Shown here piece by piece: positions 56,276 through 64,000 of a DNA stretch of 64,000 nucleotides (positions within the stretch are counted from its first letter, which is position 1; each line of letters opens with the position of its first letter). The position numbers and the translations under genes were made by a program. The stretch comes from Bacteroidota bacterium (GTDB lineage Bacteria; Bacteroidota; Ignavibacteria; Kapaibacteriales; UBA2268). Where the stretch lies: assembly GCA_029974985.1 (NCBI GenBank), contig JARKQC010000329.1, positions 1-64,000 of the forward strand, written 5' to 3'. The notes beneath the pieces are model-generated. The model saw only the letters and a list, made by a program, of their open reading frames with translations, did not search any database and had not been told where the DNA came from.

Positions 56276-59200
56276 ATGAAAAAGTTCATTAAATTGTTTA
56301 CTATTATTTTGATAATTATTATTAATTCTAATAATATATTAGCCCAATTTGGTAAAAATAAAGTACAATATGAAGATTTTAATTGGAAATTTATTCAAAC
56401 AGTAAATTTTGATATATATTACAATGATGGTATTAAATATTTAGCTGATTTCGCCGCAAATTCTTGTGAAAAATCATTGAGTTCTATTCAAAAAACTCTC
56501 AATCATAAAATGTCGAGTAGAGTATCTGTCGTTGTATATAGCTCGCATAATGAATTTCAACAAACTAATGTAATAATGCAATTTATGCCCGAAGGAGTTG
56601 GTGGCGTAACCGAATTATATAAAAATCGCGTAGTTGTTCCTTTCCAAGGTAATTGGGCGCAGCTTGACCATGTTATTCATCACGAGCTTGTTCATGCTGT
56701 ATTAAACGATATGTTTTATGGGGGAACTTTTCAAACTGCACTTATGTCTAATGGTGGATTTATGTTGCCACTATGGATGAATGAAGGCTTTGCTGAATGG
56801 GAAAGTATTGGTGGAATGAATACCGAAACAGATATGTTTATGCGTGATCTAACACTTAATGAAAGATTACCCTCGCTTGATAGACTCGATGGTTATTTAG
56901 CATATAGAGGAGGACAGACTTTTTATAGCTACCTTGCTGATAAATATGGAAAAGAAAGAGTCGGTGATTTAATAAATAAATTAAAAATATATCGAAATCT
57001 TGATATAGCTTTCCAAAATTCATTTCAAATGAACTTTGAAGAATTTTCAGAAAAATGGCAAAAAGATATAAAAAAACATTATTTTCCAGATATGGAAATA
57101 TTTGACGACCCTAAGGATTTTGCTATTGCATTAACTGACCAAGAAAAAGAAATGACTTTTTATAATTCTTCGCCCGCAATATCTCCAGATGGTGAAAAAA
57201 TGGCGTTTATATCTACAAGTGGTGGAGTCTTCGGAATATTTATTCGAAAAATTGATGATAAAAAAAGTGTGAAACAGCTCGTAAGTAGCTCACGCTCACA
57301 AGATTTTGAAGATTTGAATATGCTAACACCCGGAATTTCTTGGAATAATGATGGAACAAAAATTGCAATATCTGCTAAAGCGGGTGGGGAAGACGCAGTA
57401 TATATCGTTAATGCTGATAATGGTAAATATAAAAAATATACTTGGGGTATAAAATCAATTTCATCAACTCAATGGTCGCATGATGGAAAATATATTGCAT
57501 TTATTGGTGTGAAGGATATAAAATCTGATATTTATTTATTTGATATAGAAAACAATGAATTAAAACAAGTTACAAATGATATATTCTCGGAGTTAAATAT
57601 TAGCTGGTCTTATGATAATAAAAAAATCTATTTTATTTCGGACAGAGCTAATAATTTAGACGGCATTTTCACTTCTAAAACATATAAAATCTGGAATAGT
57701 GATATTTATAGTAATGATATTTATGAATTAAATCTTGAAACAGGGCGAATACAAAGATTAACTTATGATTCAGAAAATCGTAAAACGAGCATAGCCGTAA
57801 TTTCTGGAAATGATAAATTACTTTATGTTTCGGATAAAAATGGAATAGGCAATATTTATATTTTAGATTTGAATACTAAAAAATCAAGTCCTCTTACAAA
57901 TTCAATCTATGGCATCACACAAGTTGCAATCTCAAACGATCTTTCGAAAGCCCTTTTTACAGTGCAAATCAAAGGTGGATATGATATCTATTTGATTAAA
58001 TATCCCTTAGATAGTAAATTAAAAATTGATGAATTACCACTTACAAAATTTAGACAATCACAACTTGAACAAAAAAAGATAATTGCTTCTATTTCAGATG
58101 TAAATGAGGAAAAGCAAGAAGAAACAAAATTAGTAGGGTATGGCGATTTTGAGATTACTTTTGACTCACAACAATTAGTTCAAGCAAATATTGACGCACA
58201 AAAGAATTTAATCGAAAATGAGCAACAGAACACTCTAAACGATACAATAAGCTCTGACTATGTAGAGCAGGATTATAAAATTAAATTTTCGCCAGATTTA
58301 ATACTTGGAAATCCCGGTTATAGTACATTCTTTGGAGTTCAGGGAGTTACTCAAATGCTGTTTAGTGATGTCTTGGGCGACCATCAAATATATTTTCAAG
58401 CAAATTTATTACTTGATTTACGAAATAGTCAGTTTTATCTTGCTTATAACTATTTACCCAATATTATAGATTATAGTTTCAGTATTTATCATACTTCTGC
58501 CTTTGTTTTGCTAAATGATAATAATTTTTATAGATTTAGAAATTTTGGTGTTGGTGCTACGGCATCTTACCCCTTTGATTTATTTAATCGTTTGGAAATA
58601 AATGCAAATTTAATGTTTTTATCAAAAGAAAATATTGATATTCCCGAAATTGGTAGTCTCGATAGATATTTAATTGTTCCAAAAATAAAATATGTTCACG
58701 ACAATACATTATTAGGATATTATGGACCACGCGACGGAACGAGGTATTTTTTAGAAATTTATGGTACGCCCAAATTAGGTAGTAATGGAATTGATTTTGC
58801 TACTTTTAGAGCTGATTACCGTACTTATATACCATTAGGAATGTATTTTGGATTTGCTTTGCGTGGTGCTGGTGGTGCAAGTTTTGGCACTAATCCGCAA
58901 AAATTCTTTTTAGGGGGCACAGATAATTGGATAAATCGTAGTTTCAGTAATGGACGTTTACCTTTTGAAAATCCCGAAGATTTTGCATTTATGTCGTTTG
59001 AAATGCCTCTCAGAGGTTGGGCAGTGAGCGAAGTTTTAGGTAATAAATTTCTTATTGGAAATTTTGAATTTAGATTTCCATTTTTAACAGCATTAATTGC
59101 TGGACCATTGCCCGTATTAATACAAGGAATTAATGGAGCGATATTTTTTGATATTGGAACTGCTTTTGATGATAAAATCGTAGGCTCTTCTGGTAATAAA

Positions 59201-59347
59201 GAATTAGGTAATGTACTTATGAGTTCGGGATTAGGAATTAGAAGCTATTTCTTGGGAATACCATGGAAAATAGATATAGCTTGGCGAAATGAAATTTACT
59301 CTTGGTCATCACCATATTATTTGTTTTCTATAGGATATGATTTTTAA
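56276..59347 (+). CDS. Metalloprotease/PD40/Omp85-like barrel fusion
   Basis: A 1,023-residue outer-membrane protein. After a signal peptide (KLFTIILIIIINSNNILA) comes a peptidase-MA-like domain to about residue 270, with the zinc motif VIHHELVHAVLNDMFYG near 136 and a downstream acidic ligand in MNEGFAEWESIGG. Residues about 300-590 form a PD40 beta-propeller of TolB type (SPAISPDGEKMAFISTSGG, TQWSHDGKYIAFIGVKD, ISWSYDNKKIYFISDRA). The end, about 670-1023, is an Omp85/surface-antigen-like barrel (YYGPRDGTRYFLEIYG, FFLGGTDNWINRSFS, GLGIRSYFLGIPWKIDIAW). Such fusions are known in Bacteroidota and Chlorobiota; the function may be envelope protein quality control. All three active or structural regions look complete. 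Confidence 0.8.
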   Translation: MKKFIKLFTIILIIIINSNNILAQFGKNKVQYEDFNWKFIQTVNFDIYYNDGIKYLADFAANSCEKSLSSIQKTLNHKMSSRVSVVVYSSHNEFQQTNVIMQFMPEGVGGVTELYKNRVVVPFQGNWAQLDHVIHHELVHAVLNDMFYGGTFQTALMSNGGFMLPLWMNEGFAEWESIGGMNTETDMFMRDLTLNERLPSLDRLDGYLAYRGGQTFYSYLADKYGKERVGDLINKLKIYRNLDIAFQNSFQMNFEEFSEKWQKDIKKHYFPDMEIFDDPKDFAIALTDQEKEMTFYNSSPAISPDGEKMAFISTSGGVFGIFIRKIDDKKSVKQLVSSSRSQDFEDLNMLTPGISWNNDGTKIAISAKAGGEDAVYIVNADNGKYKKYTWGIKSISSTQWSHDGKYIAFIGVKDIKSDIYLFDIENNELKQVTNDIFSELNISWSYDNKKIYFISDRANNLDGIFTSKTYKIWNSDIYSNDIYELNLETGRIQRLTYDSENRKTSIAVISGNDKLLYVSDKNGIGNIYILDLNTKKSSPLTNSIYGITQVAISNDLSKALFTVQIKGGYDIYLIKYPLDSKLKIDELPLTKFRQSQLEQKKIIASISDVNEEKQEETKLVGYGDFEITFDSQQLVQANIDAQKNLIENEQQNTLNDTISSDYVEQDYKIKFSPDLILGNPGYSTFFGVQGVTQMLFSDVLGDHQIYFQANLLLDLRNSQFYLAYNYLPNIIDYSFSIYHTSAFVLLNDNNFYRFRNFGVGATASYPFDLFNRLEINANLMFLSKENIDIPEIGSLDRYLIVPKIKYVHDNTLLGYYGPRDGTRYFLEIYGTPKLGSNGIDFATFRADYRTYIPLGMYFGFALRGAGGASFGTNPQKFFLGGTDNWINRSFSNGRLPFENPEDFAFMSFEMPLRGWAVSEVLGNKFLIGNFEFRFPFLTALIAGPLPVLIQGINGAIFFDIGTAFDDKIVGSSGNKELGNVLMSSGLGIRSYFLGIPWKIDIAWRNEIYSWSSPYYLFSIGYDF

Positions 59348-59431
59348 TTAATTTTATAAATTAAAAATCAATAGGTTTTAGAAGAAAATTTAAAAAAAAT
59401 TCATAAAAAAATAAATTTTTATAAAAAAGAT

Positions 59432-59462
59432 TTTGCTATTTGTAATTTCAGTAATACTTTTG
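59432..59462 (+). promoter_or_regulatory. Candidate promoter of tRNA-Leu
   Basis: TTTG at 59432-59435, 19 bases, then TACTTTTG at 59455-59462; the tRNA begins 15 bases later. Same octamer as the yajC promoter, a good match to the Bacteroidota TTTG/TAnnTTTG pattern. Confidence 0.6.
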
Positions 59463-59476
59463 TAGTTCTATTAAAT

Positions 59477-59558
59477 GCGGATGTGGCGGAATTGGCAGAC
59501 GCGCTAGACTTAGGATCTAGTACCGAGAGGTGTGAGAGTTCGAGTCTCTCCATCCGTA
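59477..59558 (+). tRNA. tRNA-Leu (anticodon UAG)
   Basis: A complete 82-base class II tRNA. The acceptor stem is GCGGATG (59477-59483) with CATCCGT (59551-59557), discriminator A. The anticodon stem is CTAGA/TCTAG with loop CTTAGGA, giving anticodon TAG at 59511-59513. The variable arm is long, as in leucine tRNAs, and the T arm is GAGAG-TTCGAGT-CTCTC. The 3' CCA is not encoded. It reads CUN leucine codons. Confidence 0.97.
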
Positions 59559-59594
59559 CAAAGTTTTTAATTTATTATATTTATTGGATTTGAT

Positions 59595-61142
59595 TTGGAA
59601 ACTAAATTTAAGAATATTACTGATACTGAACAAGAATTAACAATTAGCTATTCAAAGAGTGAAATTCAACCAATTTTAGATAAAGCATTATCTAATGTTG
59701 CTAAAAATATTCGCCTCGATGGTTTTAGAGCTGGAAAAGCACCCATTCATTTAATTAAAAAAATGTATGGTCAATCTATTGAGTATGATGAATTTAGTAA
59801 ATTAGCAGAAAAATCAATTCCAGAAGTACTTCAGAAAAATAAATTATTTGTAGTTTCTCAGCCACATTTACACAAATTAGAAAAAGTTGATGATGGGCTT
59901 GAAATAGTTGTACATTATCATTATATTCCAGATTTTGAATTAAAAGATTATAAATCATTAGTTGTTGACGAACCCGTCCATCGAGTTACAGATAGCGAAA
60001 TTGATGAAATAATTGATAATATGGTTTATAGTTCTAATAATTTCGAATCCGTTGATGAGGTTATTGATAAAAATTGCAATGTCTATGTTGAAATTTTAAA
60101 AGATGATGTTAAAACCGAAGAAAACAAAGAATTAGAGGATAAAGAGCAAAGTAGCGAAGAAAACAAAACAGAATCTATGCCCGTTTTGCTCAGAGATAAA
60201 AGATTATCTAGTAAGTTTACTGATTTATTTTTAAATAAAAAAGTAGATGAAATTTTTGAATATTCAATCAAAGATTTATACGATGATATAGAAATCCCAA
60301 CTGACCAAGATAATAAAGTTACAAAACTAAAAATTACAAAAATTGATAAAATAATTCCACAAGAAATTAACGAAGAGTTTATTTTAAAATATTCTAATAA
60401 TAAATTTACAAATCTCGAAGATTTAAAAGAAGATATAGGTTTTGAAATACAGAATAATTGGGATAAAAAAAGTAGAAGTATTGTTGAGGACAATATAGTA
60501 AATAAACTCATATCTTTACACGAAATTAAAATTCCCGATTTTACTATTCTTGAACAAGCTAAAAAAATGTTTGATGAAGATAAAAAGAATAATAGAAATG
60601 GAAATGAAAGTTTTGATGATGAACTTGTTAAGAAATTTTATATTGAAACAGCACAAAAAGTTATTAAATGGGAATTAATTCGTGATAAAATTATTGAAAT
60701 TGAAAAAATTGAGGTTGAAGACCATGATATTGATGAATTTATTGAGAAATATAAATTCTATGAAAGTCTCGACCGTGATTTAGTTAAACAAACAATTTTA
60801 GAAAATAAGCAAATTATTAATACTATTATGGTGCAAAAAGTTATGAACTTTTTAATTGATTTTTCTACTACAAATGAAGTAGAATTCTCTGAAAAAGATA
60901 AAGCAATGTCTATTTATAATGACGATGATTTTGAACAAGAAGAAATGTTCGATGCCGATGAGGAATTTATTGACGAAACAGAATTTGACGATGAATTCTT
61001 TGAAGACGAAGATTTCGATGATGAGGATTTGGACGAAGAATATGATGATGACGAAGAATATGAAGAAGAAGATGATGAAGAGTATGACGATGACGATGAG
61101 GAAGAGTATGACGAAGACGATGATGAAGCTTCAAGTAAATAA
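59595..61142 (+). CDS. tig: Trigger factor with long acidic tail
   Basis: A 515-residue ribosome-associated chaperone. The N-terminal ribosome-binding domain has the signature LDGFRAGKAPIHLIKK. The middle region, where the FKBP prolyl isomerase normally sits, is short and lacks its motifs, with a charged insert (EENKELEDKEQSSEENK). The C-terminal helical chaperone arms follow (FKNMxx-like helices around residues 250-430). The last 75 residues are almost only Asp, Glu, Phe and Tyr (DEEYDDDEEYEEEDDEEYDD), which is unusual. The start is TTG 59595 with GGA 6 bases upstream; no ATG is near. It is followed by a terminator and then clpP-clpX, the common tig-clpP-clpX order. Confidence 0.88.
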   Translation: METKFKNITDTEQELTISYSKSEIQPILDKALSNVAKNIRLDGFRAGKAPIHLIKKMYGQSIEYDEFSKLAEKSIPEVLQKNKLFVVSQPHLHKLEKVDDGLEIVVHYHYIPDFELKDYKSLVVDEPVHRVTDSEIDEIIDNMVYSSNNFESVDEVIDKNCNVYVEILKDDVKTEENKELEDKEQSSEENKTESMPVLLRDKRLSSKFTDLFLNKKVDEIFEYSIKDLYDDIEIPTDQDNKVTKLKITKIDKIIPQEINEEFILKYSNNKFTNLEDLKEDIGFEIQNNWDKKSRSIVEDNIVNKLISLHEIKIPDFTILEQAKKMFDEDKKNNRNGNESFDDELVKKFYIETAQKVIKWELIRDKIIEIEKIEVEDHDIDEFIEKYKFYESLDRDLVKQTILENKQIINTIMVQKVMNFLIDFSTTNEVEFSEKDKAMSIYNDDDFEQEEMFDADEEFIDETEFDDEFFEDEDFDDEDLDEEYDDDEEYEEEDDEEYDDDDEEEYDEDDDEASSK

Positions 61143-61164
61143 TTAATTAATATTAAAAATATTT

Positions 61165-61196
61165 AAGCCGTTTTGTTATTACAATTCGGCTTTTTT
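61165..61196 (+). terminator. Intrinsic terminator after tig
   Basis: AAGCCG (61165-61170) pairs with CGGCTT (61187-61192), followed by a T-run. Short stem, so tig and clpP may still share some read-through. Confidence 0.65.
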
Positions 61197-61259
61197 AATA
61201 TAATTTATTATTATACGTTATTAAAGAATTATATATGTTAAACTAAAAATTGCGAATTA

Positions 61260-61880
61260 ATGAACAATCAACTTATCCCTATTGTAATTGAACAAACAAG
61301 CAGAGGCGAACGCTCTTTTGATATTTATTCAAGATTGTTAAAAGAAAATATTATATTTATTGGTTCCCCAATAGATGATTATATGGCTAATTTAGTAATT
61401 GCACAATTACTTTTCTTATCAAGTGAAGACCCTAAAAAAGATATTCATTTATATATAAACTCGCCAGGTGGAAGTGTAACCGCTGGACTTGCAATTTACG
61501 ATACGATGCAATTTATTAAAAATGACATTTCTACAATTTGTCTTGGACTCGGAGCGTCAATGGCACAAGTTTTATTATGTGCTGGCGCAAAAGGAAAAAG
61601 ATATGCTTTGCCAAATGCAAGAATTTTAATGCATCAACCTTCGGGCGGTACTCAGGGGCAATCTGCAGATATAGAAATTTATACTCGAGAAATTCTTCGT
61701 ATGAGAGATAGCTTATATGGAATTATTGCTAAACATACGGGAAAAGATATTGAACAAATACTTAAAGATGCTGATAGAGATAAATATATGACTTCTAACG
61801 AAGCAATGGAATATGGAATTATTGATAAAATACTTGAAAAAATTCCAGAAAATGATTCAAAAAATGATGATAAAGAATAA
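61260..61880 (+). CDS. clpP: ATP-dependent Clp protease proteolytic subunit
   Basis: A 206-residue serine protease of the ClpXP complex. The catalytic Ser is S100 in [12 protein letters not shown], the His is H125 in [11 protein letters not shown], and the Asp is in the DADRDKYMT stretch near 174. The oligomer-facing [20 protein letters not shown] is conserved. Starts with [20 protein letters not shown], a normal ClpP N-terminus with little or no propeptide. Followed by clpX after 14 bases. Confidence 0.96.
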   Translation: MNNQLIPIVIEQTSRGERSFDIYSRLLKENIIFIGSPIDDYMANLVIAQLLFLSSEDPKKDIHLYINSPGGSVTAGLAIYDTMQFIKNDISTICLGLGASMAQVLLCAGAKGKRYALPNARILMHQPSGGTQGQSADIEIYTREILRMRDSLYGIIAKHTGKDIEQILKDADRDKYMTSNEAMEYGIIDKILEKIPENDSKNDDKE

Positions 61881-61894
61881 TATAATAAAATATA

Positions 61895-63139
61895 ATGGCA
61901 AAAAAAGAACATAAAGAAACCTGCTCGTTTTGTGGAAGAAATTCTGAGCAGGTCGAAGCATTGATTCAAGGAAATAATAATATTTTTATTTGCAATTATT
62001 GTGTAGAAGCCTCGAAAGAAATTTTTGATGGAGGTAAACAGCAACTTGCTACTAATCAATCATTCAAATTACCAAAACCAAGCGAGATTAAAAAATATCT
62101 TGACCAATATGTTATTGAGCAGGATTATGCAAAAAAAGTGATTTCTGTTGCTGTATATAATCATTATAAAAGAATAAATTCCAAAAATAATACAAATAAT
62201 GATGATATAGAATTAGAAAAAAGTAATATTTTATTTATTGGACCAACTGGTACGGGCAAAACATTACTTGCAAAATCATTAGCTAAATATTTAAAAGTAC
62301 CTTTCGCTATTACTGACGCAACTACAATTACCGAAGCTGGCTACGTCGGTGATGATGTTGAATCAATACTACTTAATTTATTGCAAAATGCAAATTATGA
62401 CGTTGATTTAGCACAACGTGGCATTATCTATATTGATGAAATTGATAAAATTGGAAGAAAATCCGAATCAAGCTCTATTACAAGAGATGTTTCTGGCGAA
62501 GGAGTGCAGCAAGCCTTATTAAAAATACTCGAAGGAACTAAATCGGGAGTGCCACCAAAAGGAGGACGCAAACATCCAGAACAACCTTTGATTTATATTG
62601 ATACTACCAATATTTTATTTATATGCGGCGGTGCTTTTATTGGACTTGAAAAAATTATTGCACAAAGAATGAAAAAATCTACTATTGGATTTAATGCAAA
62701 TGATAATACTCATATTGAGGAAAACCTCGAACTTTTAAAACATAGTGAACCAGATGATTTAATGAAATTTGGTTTTATTCCAGAATTAATTGGAAGATTG
62801 CCCGTTATAGCTACCTTGGGTGAATTGTCTGACGAGGCTTTACTTAGAATTTTAACAGAACCCAAAAATTCAATTATTAAGCAATTCCAAAAATTATTAA
62901 AAATTGATAATATCGAACTTGAATTTACTGAAAAAGCTCTAAAAATTATTGTGAGTAAAGCAAAACTAAGAAAAACAGGCGCAAGAGCAATCCGTTCGAT
63001 AGTCGAAAATATTATGCTCGATATTATGTATGATATCCCCGATAAAGTTGGATTAACAAAAGTTATAATTGATGACGATGTTATCGAAAAAGGTACTATG
63101 CCCAAATTGATTTTTGAAGATAAAAAGAAAACAGCTTAA
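61895..63139 (+). CDS. clpX: Clp protease ATPase subunit ClpX
   Basis: A 414-residue AAA+ unfoldase. The N-terminal zinc-binding domain has C10, C13, C33 and C36 ([22 protein letters not shown]). Walker A is GPTGTGKT near 115, Walker B is [16 protein letters not shown], and the [16 protein letters not shown] and [16 protein letters not shown] segments (the GYVGDDVES pore loop is also present) are standard. The C-terminal arginine-containing [20 protein letters not shown] is intact. Translated with clpP, 14 bases apart. Confidence 0.96.
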   Translation: MAKKEHKETCSFCGRNSEQVEALIQGNNNIFICNYCVEASKEIFDGGKQQLATNQSFKLPKPSEIKKYLDQYVIEQDYAKKVISVAVYNHYKRINSKNNTNNDDIELEKSNILFIGPTGTGKTLLAKSLAKYLKVPFAITDATTITEAGYVGDDVESILLNLLQNANYDVDLAQRGIIYIDEIDKIGRKSESSSITRDVSGEGVQQALLKILEGTKSGVPPKGGRKHPEQPLIYIDTTNILFICGGAFIGLEKIIAQRMKKSTIGFNANDNTHIEENLELLKHSEPDDLMKFGFIPELIGRLPVIATLGELSDEALLRILTEPKNSIIKQFQKLLKIDNIELEFTEKALKIIVSKAKLRKTGARAIRSIVENIMLDIMYDIPDKVGLTKVIIDDDVIEKGTMPKLIFEDKKKTA

Positions 63140-63161
63140 AATAAATTTTAAAAAGTTTTTT

Positions 63162-63202
63162 ATGGTTATGATTTAATTTATAAGAATCATAACCATTTTT
63201 TT
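63162..63202 (+). terminator. Intrinsic terminator after clpX
   Basis: ATGGTTATGATT (63162-63173) pairs perfectly with AATCATAACCAT (63185-63196), followed by seven T. Confidence 0.88.
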
Positions 63203-63279
63203 ATAATAAATGATTTTTAATATTTTCTTTATCAATACGTTTACTAACAATTATTTTAAAATTATTTTATGGATAATTA

Positions 63280-63867
63280 ATGGCTGTTATTCCTATTTAT
63301 AGTTGTTTTCATCCAATTTTAAAGAAAAAAACTGAATATGTAAAAAATATTGATTCAGAAATCAATCAACTCGTTACAAATATGTTTGATTCTTTGTATA
63401 ATATATCTAATGGAGTTGGGCTTGCGGCAAACCAAGTTGGGCAATTACATTCACTTTTTATTATTGATATGAGTGTAGGCACCGATACTCCAAAAACTCA
63501 ACCTATGGTTATGATAAATCCAGAAATTATCGAATATTCTGATGAATTTGAGGAAGAAGCTGAAGGTTGCCTTAGCATTCCAGACTATTTCGAAAAAGTT
63601 AAAAGACCAAAATCTATTTCTGTAAAATATTATGATTTAAAAGAAAAAGAATATAATATAGATTTAGATGGCTTCTTAGCAAGAGTTTTTCAACACGAAT
63701 ATGATCATTTATCTGGTATATTAATTTATGAAAAATTATCACCAATAAGAAGAACACTATCAAAAAACAAATTAAATAGAATTAGACAAGGTTTAGTAAT
63801 CCCAAATTATCCTATGGTACAAGCCGATGGAAAACTTACGGGACAAGATTTTAACACTGAAGAATAA
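63280..63867 (+). CDS. def: Peptide deformylase
   Basis: A 195-residue metallohydrolase that removes the formyl group from nascent chains. All three motifs are present: GVGLAANQVGQ, EAEGCLSIPDYFEK with the metal cysteine, and FQHEYDHLSGILIYEKL with the HExxH. The EGCLSIP and the longer loops are typical of Bacteroidota type. It follows the clpX terminator and so has its own promoter, and it leads into the partial gene at the window end. Confidence 0.95.
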   Translation: MAVIPIYSCFHPILKKKTEYVKNIDSEINQLVTNMFDSLYNISNGVGLAANQVGQLHSLFIIDMSVGTDTPKTQPMVMINPEIIEYSDEFEEEAEGCLSIPDYFEKVKRPKSISVKYYDLKEKEYNIDLDGFLARVFQHEYDHLSGILIYEKLSPIRRTLSKNKLNRIRQGLVIPNYPMVQADGKLTGQDFNTEE

Positions 63868-63887
63868 TTATTACAAAGTAAATAAAA

Positions 63888-64000
63888 ATGTATATAGAAA
63901 GCACAATAGCGCAAGTTGAAAAATTATTTAATAAAGAGGTTGAATTTGCCCAATCACAAATTGATTATCTTTTAAATCAAATTGTAAAAGGCTTAAATCA
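63888..64000 (+). CDS. Start of an unidentified gene, cut by the window end
   Basis: Thirty-seven codons beginning MYIESTIAQVEKLFNKEVEF, charged and helix-forming, 20 bases after the def stop. Too short to recognise. It is probably co-transcribed with def. Confidence 0.55.
   Translation, partial: MYIESTIAQVEKLFNKEVEFAQSQIDYLLNQIVKGLN

Noticed and set aside
61000..61130. Short tandem repeats resembling a microsatellite or CRISPR-like array
   Set aside because: The repeats are Asp/Glu codons in frame with tig; there are no spacers. No CRISPR array was seen in the window.
60919..61146. Met/Lys-rich frame over the trigger-factor tail
   Set aside because: It is the +1 reading of the GAT/GAA-rich acidic-tail codons, not a separate gene.

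Overview
The window is a very AT-rich bacterial chromosome segment, about 30% GC by eye, using the standard code with TAA, TAG and TGA stops. Several traits point to the Bacteroidota/Chlorobiota (FCB) group: outer-membrane barrels, a TonB-dependent receptor, type IX secretion (T9SS) type A sorting domains, promoters of the form TTG-N(16-19)-TACTTTTG, weak Shine-Dalgarno sequences with occasional TTG starts, a fused RibBA and a DAP-type MurE. An Ignavibacteria/Kapabacteria-like lineage would fit, but that is inference and no rRNA is present to confirm it.

Layout. 0.4-8.7 kb: DUF58 protein, O-methyltransferase, alanine racemase, PD40/OmpA lipoprotein, Nramp metal transporter, glycerophosphodiesterase, CBS protein and YajC. 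8.8-10.6 kb: RibBA and GreA, each followed by a strong terminator. 10.8-23.3 kb: two tandem exported surface proteins, one tail-fibre-like (645 aa) and one giant modular repeat protein (about 3,465 aa). 23.4-32.2 kb: a DMT-type permease, then a minus-strand envelope cluster (glycogen synthase, lipoprotein, two barrels, TonB-type receptor). 32.5-38.1 kb: NfnA/NfnB-like flavin oxidoreductase pair overlapping a membrane acyltransferase-like gene, PEBP protein and MurE. 38.3-47.3 kb, minus strand: CAP/Fn3/T9SS protein, M2 peptidase lipoprotein, nuoI-nuoH-nuoG, a degenerate HisA-like protein and RuvA. 47.5-50.6 kb: a compositionally distinct accessory island with an HNH nuclease and a DUF262/DUF1524 (GmrSD-like) protein. 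50.7-53.4 kb, minus strand: ABC ATPase, T9SS metalloprotease and a small Fn3-like protein. 53.9-64 kb: YrdC/YciO, YbaK, WG-repeat protein, metalloprotease/PD40/barrel fusion, tRNA-Leu(UAG), then the tig-clpP-clpX-def protein-quality block and the start of one more gene.

Most of the window is housekeeping and envelope biology. The best candidate for something undescribed is the DUF262/DUF1524 plus HNH pair. It looks like a mobile two-nuclease defence module with unusual non-coding flanks, dropped between ruvA and the protease operon. Secondary points of interest are the giant repeat protein without a visible T9SS tail, the HisA-like protein that has lost HisA signature residues, and a trigger factor with a degenerate middle domain and a long acidic tail.
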